Numbered from the stretch's first letter, positions 1 to 6,671 are shown. The stretch is DNA of 8,263 nucleotides from Candidatus Zipacnadia bacterium (GCA_029821415.1 JALGTJ010000082.1:1-8263), one strand, 5' to 3'. Numbers and translations are program-made. The notes: generated from the letters alone by a model not told the origin.

Positions 1-642
1 ATGATCAAGCTCATTGATACTGGCGTCTTTGAAGGCATTCTGCTTCAGTACAATCTCTTGGATCGAGTCAACGAGGAAGTTATCGCCCATGCCCACGAAT
101 CCGGGATGGGGGTCGAGATTATGGGCCCGGTGGGCGGAGGACGCTTGGGCATGGCATCCGAGCGCATCCAATCAATGGTCCCGGGCACTACCAGTACGCC
201 GGAGCTTGCCCTACGATTCGTGCTGGCAAATCCTAATGTCACGATTGCTTTCTCTGGTATGAACACTCGCGCACAGGTAGAAGAGAATTGTGCCATCGCC
301 TCTCGCGAGGCCCCGCTTTCCGCCGAAGAGATGCAAGCCATTCAGAGTGCCTTAGAAGAAAACAAGCGTCTGGCAGAACTTTACTGCACCGGCTGCAACT
401 ATTGCATTCCCTGTCCACAAGGCGTGGCCATTCCCGATATCTTCGCAGCGATGAACTATCACAGAGTGTGGGGCCTGACCGCACATGCGAAAGAACTCTA
501 TCGGAGATTGGGGCCCGACAACAAAGAAGGCAAGATGAATGCTTCTGCCTGCGTCGAGTGTGGTCAGTGTGAGGAGAAGTGCCCGCAAAACATCCCCATT
601 ATCCAGCGGCTGAAAGAGAGCCATGCCGTACTTGCTGAATAG
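1..642 (+). CDS. Aldo/keto reductase with C-terminal 4Fe-4S dicluster domain (5' truncated by window edge)
   Basis: This is the C-terminal part of an NAD(P)-dependent aldo/keto reductase of the iron-sulfur subgroup, a predicted cytoplasmic carbonyl or sugar oxidoreductase. The visible 213 residues start inside the TIM barrel: a QYNLLDR strand (residues 16-22), then a GMGVEIMGPVGGG strand-loop (35-47) typical of late barrel strands, then the SGMNT cofactor-site segment (85-89). After the barrel come two four-cysteine motifs: C129, C132, C135, C138, and C184, C187, C190, C194, the second a classic ferredoxin-type CxxCxxCxxxCP. These should bind two 4Fe-4S clusters. Family members have well over 100 further N-terminal residues, including the catalytic Asp/Tyr/Lys/His, so the ATG at position 1 is an internal methionine and the true start lies left of the window. 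Another aldo/keto reductase starts 51 bases downstream, so co-transcription is likely. The substrate cannot be inferred. Confidence 0.93.
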   Translation: MIKLIDTGVFEGILLQYNLLDRVNEEVIAHAHESGMGVEIMGPVGGGRLGMASERIQSMVPGTTSTPELALRFVLANPNVTIAFSGMNTRAQVEENCAIASREAPLSAEEMQAIQSALEENKRLAELYCTGCNYCIPCPQGVAIPDIFAAMNYHRVWGLTAHAKELYRRLGPDNKEGKMNASACVECGQCEEKCPQNIPIIQRLKESHAVLAE

Positions 643-693
643 TGCGGTTACTGATTAGTCAAATAGCATCAAGTAGGGGGTAAGCAGACGATT

Positions 694-1698
694 ATGGAAT
701 ATGTTAAGTTCGGCAACAGTGGTATGCAGGTCTCCCGGCTCTGTCTCGGCTTTATGGACCTGCCCAATCGAGTTGAAGAAGACGAAGCAATCGGTGTGGT
801 CCACGAAGCCATAGAACACGGCATAAACTTCATCGACTGCGCTGACGCTTACGGCCACGGCCATGCTGAGGAAGTTCTGGGACAAGCATTACAGGGACGC
901 CGGGATGAGGTGGTAATTGCCACCAAGTTCTGGGTGCAAATGGGCAAGGGACCAAATACCGGCGGCTGCTCGCGCTTGCACATTATGCAGGCTGTTGAGG
1001 ACAGCCTCCGGCGGTTGCAGACTGACCATATTGACCTGTATATGCTCCACCATCCCGACCCCAAGACGCCCGTCGAAGAGACGCTTTCCACACTGGATGC
1101 ACTGGTGCGACAGGGCAAAGTGCGGTACGTCGGGGTCTCTAACCACTATGCCTGGCAGATGGCCCACATGCTCGGTGTCAGCGCCCTACATAATTGGGAG
1201 CCAATAGTCTCTATTCAATGCCGCTACAATATTCTTGATAGAGTTATAGAGAATGAGACGGTGCCGTTCTGCCAGCGGTTCAATATCGCGACAATGACCT
1301 ACGGCCCACTGTGCGGGGGCCTGCTGACCGGCCTGTATCGGCGAGACCAGCCGCTGCCTGAAGGCGCTCGTTATCAGCGAGCAGAGGGAGCGTGGCAGCA
1401 GGAATTCGATGAGAATCTTTTCGACGTCCTTGAGCAGCTACAGCAGATCGCAGACGGCTATGGGATAGAACTGACGGACCTGGCTTATGCCTGGCTGTTG
1501 GCCAAGCCATACGTGACATCAGTGATAATGGGCGGCAGCCGGGCCGCGCACTACCAGGCACTGTGGGACGTAGCCGAGGTGGAAATAGACGCTGCAGACA
1601 TCCAGCGCATTGACAAACTCTCCGAAGTGCGCCGGTACCGGCCATTTGTCAACCAGGACATAGTCCAGGGAGCACCACTGGCACTGAATTGGTGGTAA
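694..1698 (+). CDS. Aldo/keto reductase
   Basis: A complete 334-residue aldo/keto reductase of normal family length, predicted to reduce or oxidise carbonyl or sugar substrates with NAD(P)H in the cytoplasm. The N-terminus carries the KFGNSGMQVSRLCLG opening (residues 5-19). The catalytic tetrad is visible: D48 and Y53 in INFIDCADAYG, K78 in IATKFW, and H119 in LYMLHHPDP. VGVSN (146-150) is the usual strand motif, and IMGGSR (278-283) is the C-terminal cofactor phosphate-binding region. There is no iron-sulfur extension, unlike the gene just upstream. The ATG is preceded by AGGGGGT about 13 bases away, a long spacing, so translation may depend partly on coupling to the upstream gene. No terminator lies in the 51-base gap, which supports a two-gene transcript. 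The protein ends in a Trp-Trp dipeptide. Substrate unknown. Confidence 0.95.
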   Translation: MEYVKFGNSGMQVSRLCLGFMDLPNRVEEDEAIGVVHEAIEHGINFIDCADAYGHGHAEEVLGQALQGRRDEVVIATKFWVQMGKGPNTGGCSRLHIMQAVEDSLRRLQTDHIDLYMLHHPDPKTPVEETLSTLDALVRQGKVRYVGVSNHYAWQMAHMLGVSALHNWEPIVSIQCRYNILDRVIENETVPFCQRFNIATMTYGPLCGGLLTGLYRRDQPLPEGARYQRAEGAWQQEFDENLFDVLEQLQQIADGYGIELTDLAYAWLLAKPYVTSVIMGGSRAAHYQALWDVAEVEIDAADIQRIDKLSEVRRYRPFVNQDIVQGAPLALNWW

Positions 1699-1745
1699 CC
1701 TTGCCGACCGCCGCCGAGCAGCTTGCCGTTGGGCTGGCTCGGCGC

Positions 1746-1949
1746 TCAACGCGGTGACCACGCCGGCCAGGACTCTTTTGCAATGGTGTTGGTAAGATTG
1801 ACGCGCCCCGTACCATCGGCGTTCATCACGTAGATTTCATAAGGTGCGCCCCGGCTGCTCTGGAAGGCAATCTTGGTGCCCGCAGGCGACCACGCCGAGT
1901 ACAGGTCCCGCGCCAGGTCGTTGGTAAGGTTGATCTGCTCAGTGCCAGT
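1746..1949 (-). pseudogene. TolB-like beta-propeller fragment (gene remnant)
   Basis: Read on the minus strand, this stretch encodes 67 residues made of one and a half TolB/PD40-type propeller blades. It contains INLTNDLARDLYSAWSPAG, then KIAFQSSR, EIYVMNADGTG, VNLTN and a second WPAWSPR, followed at once by a TGA stop. The order 'xAWSPxGxKIAFxS....EIYVMNADGTG..xNLTN' is the diagnostic PD40 repeat found in TolB and many secreted propeller proteins. A full propeller needs five or more blades. Upstream (above about 1950) the similarity stops abruptly and plus-strand beta-barrel-like coding sequence begins, with no start codon or ribosome site in between. The downstream end stops in the middle of a blade. 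It is therefore a truncated remnant, or a piece displaced by rearrangement or misassembly. The blade motif is clear; the pseudogene status is inferred. Confidence 0.72.
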
Positions 1950-1951
1950 AG

Positions 1952-2358
1952 CGCTCCCTGGACTACGAGATCGGCAACTGGCGGCGCCCGGTCATCACCG
2001 ATTGGTCCGTACTGCCTCAGCTTACACGCGCCTGCGCGGGGTTTTTGGGGAAGCCCAATTAGAGCTGGGCAATGCCCGAGTCGGCCGTGACGACTGGCGT
2101 CTTGATATTCCTATGTGGCTGGGATACTATGAACACGAGTTTGGCGACCTCGGACTGACCGTCCGGGCTACGGCGGGCCAGTTCGGCGGGGTTGAGTACC
2201 GCCTCTCCCCAACCCTGGCGGTAATGGGAGAATACGACACCGACCGGTTCAACTACGGACTGCGCGCGGCTCCCGATCGCTCATGGCGCATAGACCTGAC
2301 GCTGACCGACTCCCGCGCGATTGGCGCCGCGATCAGCTATCTCGGCATCTTTCCATAA
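1952..2358 (+). pseudogene. Outer-membrane beta-barrel-like protein, C-terminal fragment with frameshift
   Basis: The plus strand encodes the C-terminal part of what looks like an outer-membrane beta-barrel, possibly of the YjbH type (family assignment tentative). From about 2038 the frame reads GVFGEAQLELG, then alternating polar/apolar strands such as MWLGYYEHEFGDLGLTVRA, LAVMGEYDTDRFNYGLR and WRIDLTLTDS, ending ...SYLGIFP. The plausible preceding strand, SLDYEIGNWRRPVITDWS, lies in a different frame (from 1955, stopping at 2060-2062), so a frameshift near 2015-2035 seems to separate the two. The frame of the C-terminal part stays open back to an ATG at 1873, but that 5' portion is antisense to the propeller fragment and does not look like a barrel. 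No ribosome site or signal peptide is visible. It is probably a non-functional fragment; a 161-residue protein starting at 1873 is the less likely alternative. Confidence 0.6.
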
Positions 2359-2370
2359 TGCGGCTGACGA

Positions 2371-2964
2371 CTACGCGAGGTCATCAGCGGGGCACGGGCT
2401 TGCTACCAGGTCTTGACGGGTGATATAGCTTCCCTCGTTGCGGCGCACCCAGCGGTCAATCCACACCTGCGCGCCCTTGCGGCGGGCCAACAAGTCATTG
2501 CGCTTGGCGCCGCGGTCATAATAATGTGAGGGAATCAAGTTAGCTGCAGCAGTTGAGTCGCTACAGCCATAGCCGAAGGCGCAGGCCTCGCCGAACCTAA
2601 AGCCTTCCCAGGGGCCGTAACTGGTGACCCAGGCCACTCCGTCAATATCGGCATCCTGGGCCAGGGCATACTTATACGCCTTATATTGCCAGTCTTCCAA
2701 ATTGCCATACTCGCCTTTTAGGGCCTTCTGAGCCACTCGCTGAACCGGGTTCGCTGGTAGCTGTTTCCCGTCATTATTACCGACGTCGTGTTTTCGGCCA
2801 GTATCTGCTGTCTCCGACTTCGCAGATGACGCACTATTGTCTTCTCGTCCCGCACCTATGCCCGTGGCAAGTAAGACTACCAGCGCCAGCGTTAGCCAGA
2901 CAAACGCTGCTCCAGGCAATTTGCCGGGTTCCCCCCGACCTTGCCAGTATCTGCTGATACTCAT
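2371..2964 (-). CDS. Membrane-anchored hypothetical protein with extracytoplasmic C-terminal domain
   Basis: A 197-residue protein I do not recognise with confidence. The ATG follows GACAGGAGTGATTCG, a good ribosome site seven bases away. Residues 1-17 are short and basic, residues about 18-38 form one hydrophobic segment (FVWLTLALVVLLATGIG), and no lipobox cysteine is present, so an N-terminal membrane anchor with the rest outside is likely. Residues 39-75 are a low-complexity Ser/Asp/Gly/Asn linker. The folded part (about 76-197) contains VAWVTSYGPWEGF, two cysteines C128 and C134 that could form a disulfide, an AAANLIP segment, and DRGAKRNDLLARRKGAQVW followed by IDRW. The pattern 'VTxYGP ... 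DxGA ... G..xxIDxW' faintly recalls 3D/RlpA-like double-psi barrel domains, which would suggest a cell-wall role; this is speculation. It is divergent from tsaD, and an inverted repeat lies between them. Confidence 0.75.
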   Translation of the reverse strand: MSISRYWQGRGEPGKLPGAAFVWLTLALVVLLATGIGAGREDNSASSAKSETADTGRKHDVGNNDGKQLPANPVQRVAQKALKGEYGNLEDWQYKAYKYALAQDADIDGVAWVTSYGPWEGFRFGEACAFGYGCSDSTAAANLIPSHYYDRGAKRNDLLARRKGAQVWIDRWVRRNEGSYITRQDLVASPCPADDLA

Positions 2965-3016
2965 CGAATCACTCCTGTCGCCAATGCCACCGCCTGCCCA
3001 TAGCGCTAACTCAACG

Positions 3017-3050
3017 ACGAGGCGACCGGTTTTTGCGCCGATCGCCTCGT
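3017..3050. repeat. Inverted repeat between divergent genes
   Basis: Arms at 3017-3029 and 3038-3050 (ACGAGGCGACCGG and CCGATCGCCTCGT) pair over 12 of 13 positions around an eight-base T-rich loop. There is no T-run after the arm on either strand, so it is a poor intrinsic terminator. It lies in the region upstream of both the minus-strand membrane protein and tsaD, so it could be an operator, a leader hairpin or a dispersed palindrome. Confidence 0.55.
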
Positions 3051-3183
3051 TACTGCCTTTCTATGACGGTTTGAGCAGGCAAAAAGTTTCCTGTGCACTG
3101 GGCCGCGAATTCCTTAGTTGCTGGGTCTAAGAAGGTTCCATAATAGGGAATATCTTTAGAACGCTTGTTAGAGAAGGATTTCT

Positions 3184-4239
3184 ATGCGATGGACAGGTGG
3201 CTCAGAGGCCTTGGTTCTGGGCATTGAAACATCTTGCGACGAGACGAGTGCAGCAGTGGTGCGCGGCGGGCGACAGATTCTCTCAAATGTCGTCGCCGGG
3301 CAGGATGACCTCCACGCTGTCTTTGGCGGAGTAGTCCCTGAGATTGCCTCCCGCCGCCACACCGAGGTCATTACCCTGATCACACACAAAGCCCTGCATC
3401 AGGCTCAGGTATCACTGGCCGAAATTGACCTGGTGGCAGTTACCCAGGGACCGGGCCTTATCGGCTCGCTGCTGGTGGGCGTCAGCGCCGCCAAGGGTTA
3501 CGCTGCTGCTTATGGTATCCCCCTCGTAGGCGTCAACCATCTGAAGGCTCACGTTATGGCCAACTTCATTGCGCCCCCCGGCCAAGAGCCGTCCGCGCAG
3601 CAGCTCTTCCCTACCGTATGTCTGCTGGCGTCCGGCGGGCATACCAGCTTCATCCTGATGCGACAATTCGGTGACTACCAATCGCTGGGCGAGACTCGCG
3701 ATGATGCTGCCGGCGAGGCCCTCGACAAAGTCGCCCGCCTGCTGGAGTTGGGCTACCCGGGTGGACCAGCCATCGAGCAGGCTGCGGCCCAGGGCAATCC
3801 CAACGCCGTGGCTTTGCCACGGCCTCACATTGAGGGTAGCTACGACTGCAGTTTCGCCGGTCTCAAGACGGCGCTGGCTCGCCAGGTACGGGAGACTCCG
3901 CCGGAAACTACCCAACAAGTTGCCGACCTGGCTGCCAGCTTCCAGCAGGCCGTGGTGGAGACACTCGTCGGAAACTTACCGGCGATAATCCAGCAGTTCA
4001 ATGCCAAACAACTGATAATGGGCGGAGGGGTCGCCGCCAACCAGCTTCTGCGTCAGAAGTTAGCTGAGATCGGTCAGTCGCAGGGGATTCCTATAGCCTT
4101 CCCACCGCTGGATCTGTGCACCGACAACGCCGCTATGGTCGCCGCAGCCGGGTACTTCCAGGCGCAAAGCCAGGGCTTGTCTGCACTGGATATGGACGTA
4201 TTCTCCAGCCTACCGTTGCCATCGTATGATCAACTTTAA
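3184..4239 (+). CDS. tsaD: tRNA N6-adenosine threonylcarbamoyltransferase TsaD
   Basis: TsaD (formerly Gcp/YgjD) transfers the threonylcarbamoyl group from TC-AMP onto A37 of ANN-decoding tRNAs to make t6A, acting in the cytoplasm with TsaB and TsaE after TsaC makes TC-AMP. The 351 residues match the usual family length. Diagnostic elements in order: GIETSCDETSAAVV (13-26), PEIASRRHTEVI (52-63), the metal-binding H119-x3-H123 in NHLKAH, SGGHTSFI (150-157), GETRDDAAGEALDKVARLL (169-187) with LGYPGGP, SFAGLKTA (223-230), MGGGVAAN (279-286), and CTDNAAMVA (312-320), whose D314 completes the metal site. The ATG is preceded by GAGAAGGA at good spacing, which supports this start and gives about nine residues before the usual beginning. 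tsaB and tsaE are not in this window. No missing key residue is seen. Confidence 0.98.
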   Translation: MRWTGGSEALVLGIETSCDETSAAVVRGGRQILSNVVAGQDDLHAVFGGVVPEIASRRHTEVITLITHKALHQAQVSLAEIDLVAVTQGPGLIGSLLVGVSAAKGYAAAYGIPLVGVNHLKAHVMANFIAPPGQEPSAQQLFPTVCLLASGGHTSFILMRQFGDYQSLGETRDDAAGEALDKVARLLELGYPGGPAIEQAAAQGNPNAVALPRPHIEGSYDCSFAGLKTALARQVRETPPETTQQVADLAASFQQAVVETLVGNLPAIIQQFNAKQLIMGGGVAANQLLRQKLAEIGQSQGIPIAFPPLDLCTDNAAMVAAAGYFQAQSQGLSALDMDVFSSLPLPSYDQL

Positions 4240-4443
4240 GCGGCACTTCTTCCACTGCATAGCTGACAACAAGATCTCGCGCAAGTCTGTGCCAGGATGG
4301 CAAAATTGTGGAAAAGTCGGTTGATAACAGATGCATCCTACCAGTAAATGTGGAAATGTTGCGCATAATTCGCTGTAAGCAAAGCTACCGGGACCTTCGT
4401 AATGTTCCGCAAAAACTGAAGTAATCGAAGACAAGGGAACCTT
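4240..4443. other. Non-coding stretch after tsaD
   Basis: No convincing ORF on either strand and no clear terminator hairpin for tsaD were found. Two DnaA-box-like nonamers (TGTGGAAAA at 4307-4315 and TGTGGAAAT at 4349-4357) occur in the same orientation 42 bases apart, but nothing else resembles an origin. Together with 4444-4737 this forms a 498-base gap between tsaD and the next gene. Confidence 0.4.
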
Positions 4444-4472
4444 TTGACGGCCTAAAACGTCTATAGTATTGA
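4444..4472 (+). promoter_or_regulatory. Putative sigma-70-type promoter for the structured RNA element
   Basis: TTGACG at 4444-4449 (five of six -35 bases) is followed after exactly 17 bases by TATTGA at 4467-4472, a weak -10 sharing only TAT with the consensus; TATAGT at 4462-4467 is a better hexamer but badly spaced. The predicted transcript start, about 4479-4481, coincides with the left edge of the 11-bp helix beginning at 4482, which favours the prediction. Confidence 0.45.
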
Positions 4473-4479
4473 ACAAACC

Positions 4480-4588
4480 AAGCGAGGCGCCCGATCACCC
4501 GCACCTGCGGGATAGCCAGGTCATGAGAAGGTTACACCCTCCCTCCTTCACATGCCGCACCCTCTGGGCGCCTCGCGCTATCGTTTTT
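4480..4588 (+). ncRNA. Candidate structured small RNA or leader element (unidentified class)
   Basis: A perfect 11-bp helix joins GCGAGGCGCCC (4482-4492) to GGGCGCCTCGC (4566-4576). Inside it are a 5-bp hairpin, CCCGC 4498-4502 with GCGGG 4507-4511 (loop ACCT), and a longer arm, CATGAGAAGG 4522-4531 with CCTTCACATG 4545-4554, paired except for one A-A mismatch and extended by GG/CC across a bulged T. A T5 run (4584-4588) lies seven bases after the closing helix. TGCGG (4506-4510) could alternatively pair with CCGCA (4555-4559), so two conformations are possible. I could not match it to SRP RNA (the GGAAGGAAGCAGC signature is absent), tRNA, tmRNA, or a riboswitch class I can recall. It may be an independent RNA of about 108 nt or the leader of the aldo/keto reductase starting 149 bases later. 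Fold and ends were worked out by eye. Confidence 0.45.
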
Positions 4589-4737
4589 GCATAGGCACAT
4601 GACAGCTACTTCTGGCAATCTCGCCACCAGCCCGAGCACAGAGGTGGAATTCAGTCGGTTGCCAATACTAACTGCTGATACCTCCAGCACTCTCTATTTC
4701 ACGAAGAAGGCCACTGAGGCGGAAAGGATACCTCACA

Positions 4738-5730
4738 ATGAGATACCGACCCTTAGGACAATCAGGAATTGAAGCATCTGTCGTAGCCTTGGGAGCCTGG
4801 GCAATTGGTGGATGGTATTGGGGAGGAACCGACGAAACTCAATCAATAGATGCCATTCATGCCGCCCTTGATGCCGGGATAAACTTCATTGACACCGCTC
4901 CCGTCTACGGACTCGGGCGCTCTGAAACAATCGTCGGAAAAGCCATCGCCGACCGCCGGGATCAGGTCGTAATTGCCACCAAATGTGGCATAGTCTGGCA
5001 CACCCAAAAAGGAAAGTTGCGACTGGAAGAGTACGGCAAGCAGCTATACGGCTACCTCGGCGCTGAAGCAATTCGCTACGAAATTGAAGAGAGTCTCAGA
5101 CGGCTTCAAACTGACTACATAGACCTCTATCAGACTCACGCGCAGGACCCCACCACCCCCATTGAAGAGACCATGGCGACACTCCTGGAGCTGAAAGAGC
5201 AGGGCAAGATTCGAGCCATCGGCGTCAGCAATGCAACTGCTGCAGAAATGGAACAGTACCGTGAACTGGGGCCTTTGGACAGTGACCAGGAAAGATACAG
5301 CCTGCTCGACCAGCACATCGCAGAAGAGCAACTGCCTTACTGCCAGGACCACGGTATCGCGGTGCTGGCATACTCACCCCTCGAACAGGGCTTGCTGACC
5401 GGGAAGGTCACTGCCGAAAGACAATTTGCCAAAGATGACTTACGCACCGAAAAACCCGGGTTCGATATGGACAGTCGCGCCAGAATAAACACAATGCTGA
5501 AAGAAGACTTCCAGCCTATTGCTGACCGCCATGGCTTGACCCTCGCCCAGCTCGCGATCGCCTGGACCATTGCACAGCCTGGCGTGACCCACGCTCTGGT
5601 TGGTACACGCAACGTGCAACAAGCAATCGAAAATGCCGCTGCAGGTGATGTAATCCTCAATGCACAAGAGAGCGCCACTATGAGCGAGGCTGTCCAGAAG
5701 CGGGGGCTTTTCAATCTTACCATCCGTTAG
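4738..5730 (+). CDS. Aldo/keto reductase
   Basis: A complete 330-residue aldo/keto reductase, predicted cytoplasmic and NAD(P)H-dependent. It opens with RPLGQSGIEASVVALG (4-19). The catalytic tetrad is D52 and Y57 in INFIDTAPVYGLG, K82 in IATKCG, and H134 in LYQTHAQDP. IGVSN (161-165), AYSPLEQGLLTGK (211-223) and LVGTRNVQQAIEN (287-299) are the usual late-barrel and cofactor motifs. An insert after K82 (about residues 84-108, LRLEEYGKQLYGYLG) lengthens one loop over the active site and probably shapes substrate choice. The ATG follows GGAAAGGATACCTCACA, a good ribosome site nine bases upstream. It is a different subgroup from the 694-1698 protein. It is transcribed alone, possibly from the promoter or leader element upstream, and converges on rpsE. 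The substrate is unknown. Confidence 0.95.
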   Translation: MRYRPLGQSGIEASVVALGAWAIGGWYWGGTDETQSIDAIHAALDAGINFIDTAPVYGLGRSETIVGKAIADRRDQVVIATKCGIVWHTQKGKLRLEEYGKQLYGYLGAEAIRYEIEESLRRLQTDYIDLYQTHAQDPTTPIEETMATLLELKEQGKIRAIGVSNATAAEMEQYRELGPLDSDQERYSLLDQHIAEEQLPYCQDHGIAVLAYSPLEQGLLTGKVTAERQFAKDDLRTEKPGFDMDSRARINTMLKEDFQPIADRHGLTLAQLAIAWTIAQPGVTHALVGTRNVQQAIENAAAGDVILNAQESATMSEAVQKRGLFNLTIR

Positions 5731-5799
5731 TGGCTGTGTTTAACCCCAAGTGCAGGAAGGAGCTACGAAAGTCCCGCTCGCCCATTTTTGATGCAGATA

Positions 5800-5830
5800 A
5801 AGCCCGCTGGCCTCAATCACCAGCGGGCTT
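5800..5830. terminator. Bidirectional intrinsic terminator between converging genes
   Basis: AAGCCCGCTGG (5800-5810) pairs perfectly with CCAGCGGGCTT (5820-5830) around a nine-base loop. It sits between the stop of the plus-strand aldo/keto reductase (5730) and the stop of minus-strand rpsE (5879). The stem's own AA/TT ends give short T-tracts on both strands. The tails are weak, but position and an 11-bp GC-rich stem support termination in both directions. Confidence 0.8.
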
Positions 5831-5878
5831 TGTCAATGATTTGCTTTTCCTTGCAGCAGCAAATTCCGGCGGGTAGAG

Positions 5879-6646
5879 CTACGCTTCCTCGTCTAATGCC
5901 CCTTCATCCTCGGAAGCTGGCTCCGGCTCTTCTTCATTTGCAGCTTTCACTTCCTCGGCTTCGCTTTCTGGTTCGTCTCCGCCCTCAATTACTGCCTGTT
6001 CATCATCCAAGACGAGTCCTTCTTCCTCACCCACTCCCTCCGCAATTTCCTGCTCTTCGGTCTCCACCGCCTCGCCTACTGCTTCTTCGCCACCCTCAGC
6101 GACCTCTTCCTTAGCATAGGGGTTTACGATCTCGCGGCCCATCATCTCTTCTACAGTTGTGCCCCGCTGTTCTGCAACTTCGTAGGGATTTCGCAACTGC
6201 GACAGTGCCTTAAAACAGGCCTTGGCGCGGTTCATCACATTGCCGCTGCCCAGCGACTTGGTAAGTATGTCGCGGATGCCACTGATCTCAATCAGTTGCC
6301 GGACTGCGCCCCCAGCAATAATCCCCGTGCCTCGTGATGCCGGCCGCAGTAGGATAACGGCACCACCTACTTTGGCCTGAGTCACATGGGGAATGGTATA
6401 TCCATCCAACGGGATTTCGATCATGTTCTTCTTCGCTTCGCGAATTCCCTTGGCAATCGCTTCCGGAACATTTCGCGCCTTGCCCACTCCCAGACCGATA
6501 TGCCCCCGATTATCGCCAACAGCGACCACTACACGCGCACTGGATAGTCGCCCACCGGCTACCGTCTTGCGCGTGCGGTCAATCCGGATTACTCGATCCT
6601 CCAGTTCTTCTGCTTCTAACTTCTCACGCTCTGAAACTGTGGCCAA
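5879..6646 (-). CDS. rpsE: 30S ribosomal protein S5 with long acidic C-terminal extension
   Basis: Ribosomal protein S5 of the small subunit, which contacts 16S rRNA near the mRNA entry channel and affects accuracy. The S5 core is clear: the N-terminal double-stranded-RNA-binding-like domain with RVVVAVGDNRGHIGLGVGKA (38-57) and AIAKGIREAKKNMIEIPL (63-80), then the C-terminal domain with ILLRPASRGTGIIAGGAVR (98-116), DILTKSLGSGN (126-136) and KACFKALSQL (142-151). The protein is 255 residues, whereas typical bacterial S5 is about 160-170; the extra is a low-complexity Glu-rich tail (about 180-255). Translation seems to start at TTG (6646-6644), ten bases after AAAGGAGG; no in-frame ATG or GTG is better placed. 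Unusually, it stands alone: no rplR upstream, no rpmD, rplO or secY downstream. It has its own promoter, leader hairpin and terminator. A duplicated or relocated copy is possible. Confidence 0.95.
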   Translation of the reverse strand: MATVSEREKLEAEELEDRVIRIDRTRKTVAGGRLSSARVVVAVGDNRGHIGLGVGKARNVPEAIAKGIREAKKNMIEIPLDGYTIPHVTQAKVGGAVILLRPASRGTGIIAGGAVRQLIEISGIRDILTKSLGSGNVMNRAKACFKALSQLRNPYEVAEQRGTTVEEMMGREIVNPYAKEEVAEGGEEAVGEAVETEEQEIAEGVGEEEGLVLDDEQAVIEGGDEPESEAEEVKAANEEEPEPASEDEGALDEEA

Positions 6647-6671
6647 TACAATCCAACCTCCTTTACAAGAT

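Noticed and set aside
3120..3150. A tsaD promoter (TTGCTG-17-TAATAG)
   Set aside because: Only three of six bases match in each box. It is too weak to list as a feature.
4307..4357. Two DnaA-box-like nonamers suggesting a replication origin
   Set aside because: Only two boxes, one imperfect, with no AT-rich unwinding region and no dnaA, dnaN or similar neighbour. Chance matches are likely.
4480..4588. Identification of the structured element as SRP 4.5S RNA or a molybdenum-cofactor riboswitch
   Set aside because: The size suits SRP RNA and GGGCGCCTCGC recalled other elements, but the SRP signature GGAAGGAAGCAGC is missing and I could not align the conserved core of any riboswitch class. It is left unassigned.
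4587..4772. A 61-codon plus-strand frame running into the start of the third aldo/keto reductase
   Set aside because: It begins with a TTG inside the T-run or an ATG without a ribosome site, overlaps a well-supported gene start, and has unremarkable Ser/Thr-rich composition.
5788..6114. A plus-strand frame encoding a Leu/Pro/Arg-rich 108-residue peptide
   Set aside because: It is the complement of the Glu-rich tail of S5; low-complexity antisense of acidic codons gives Leu/Pro/Arg runs.
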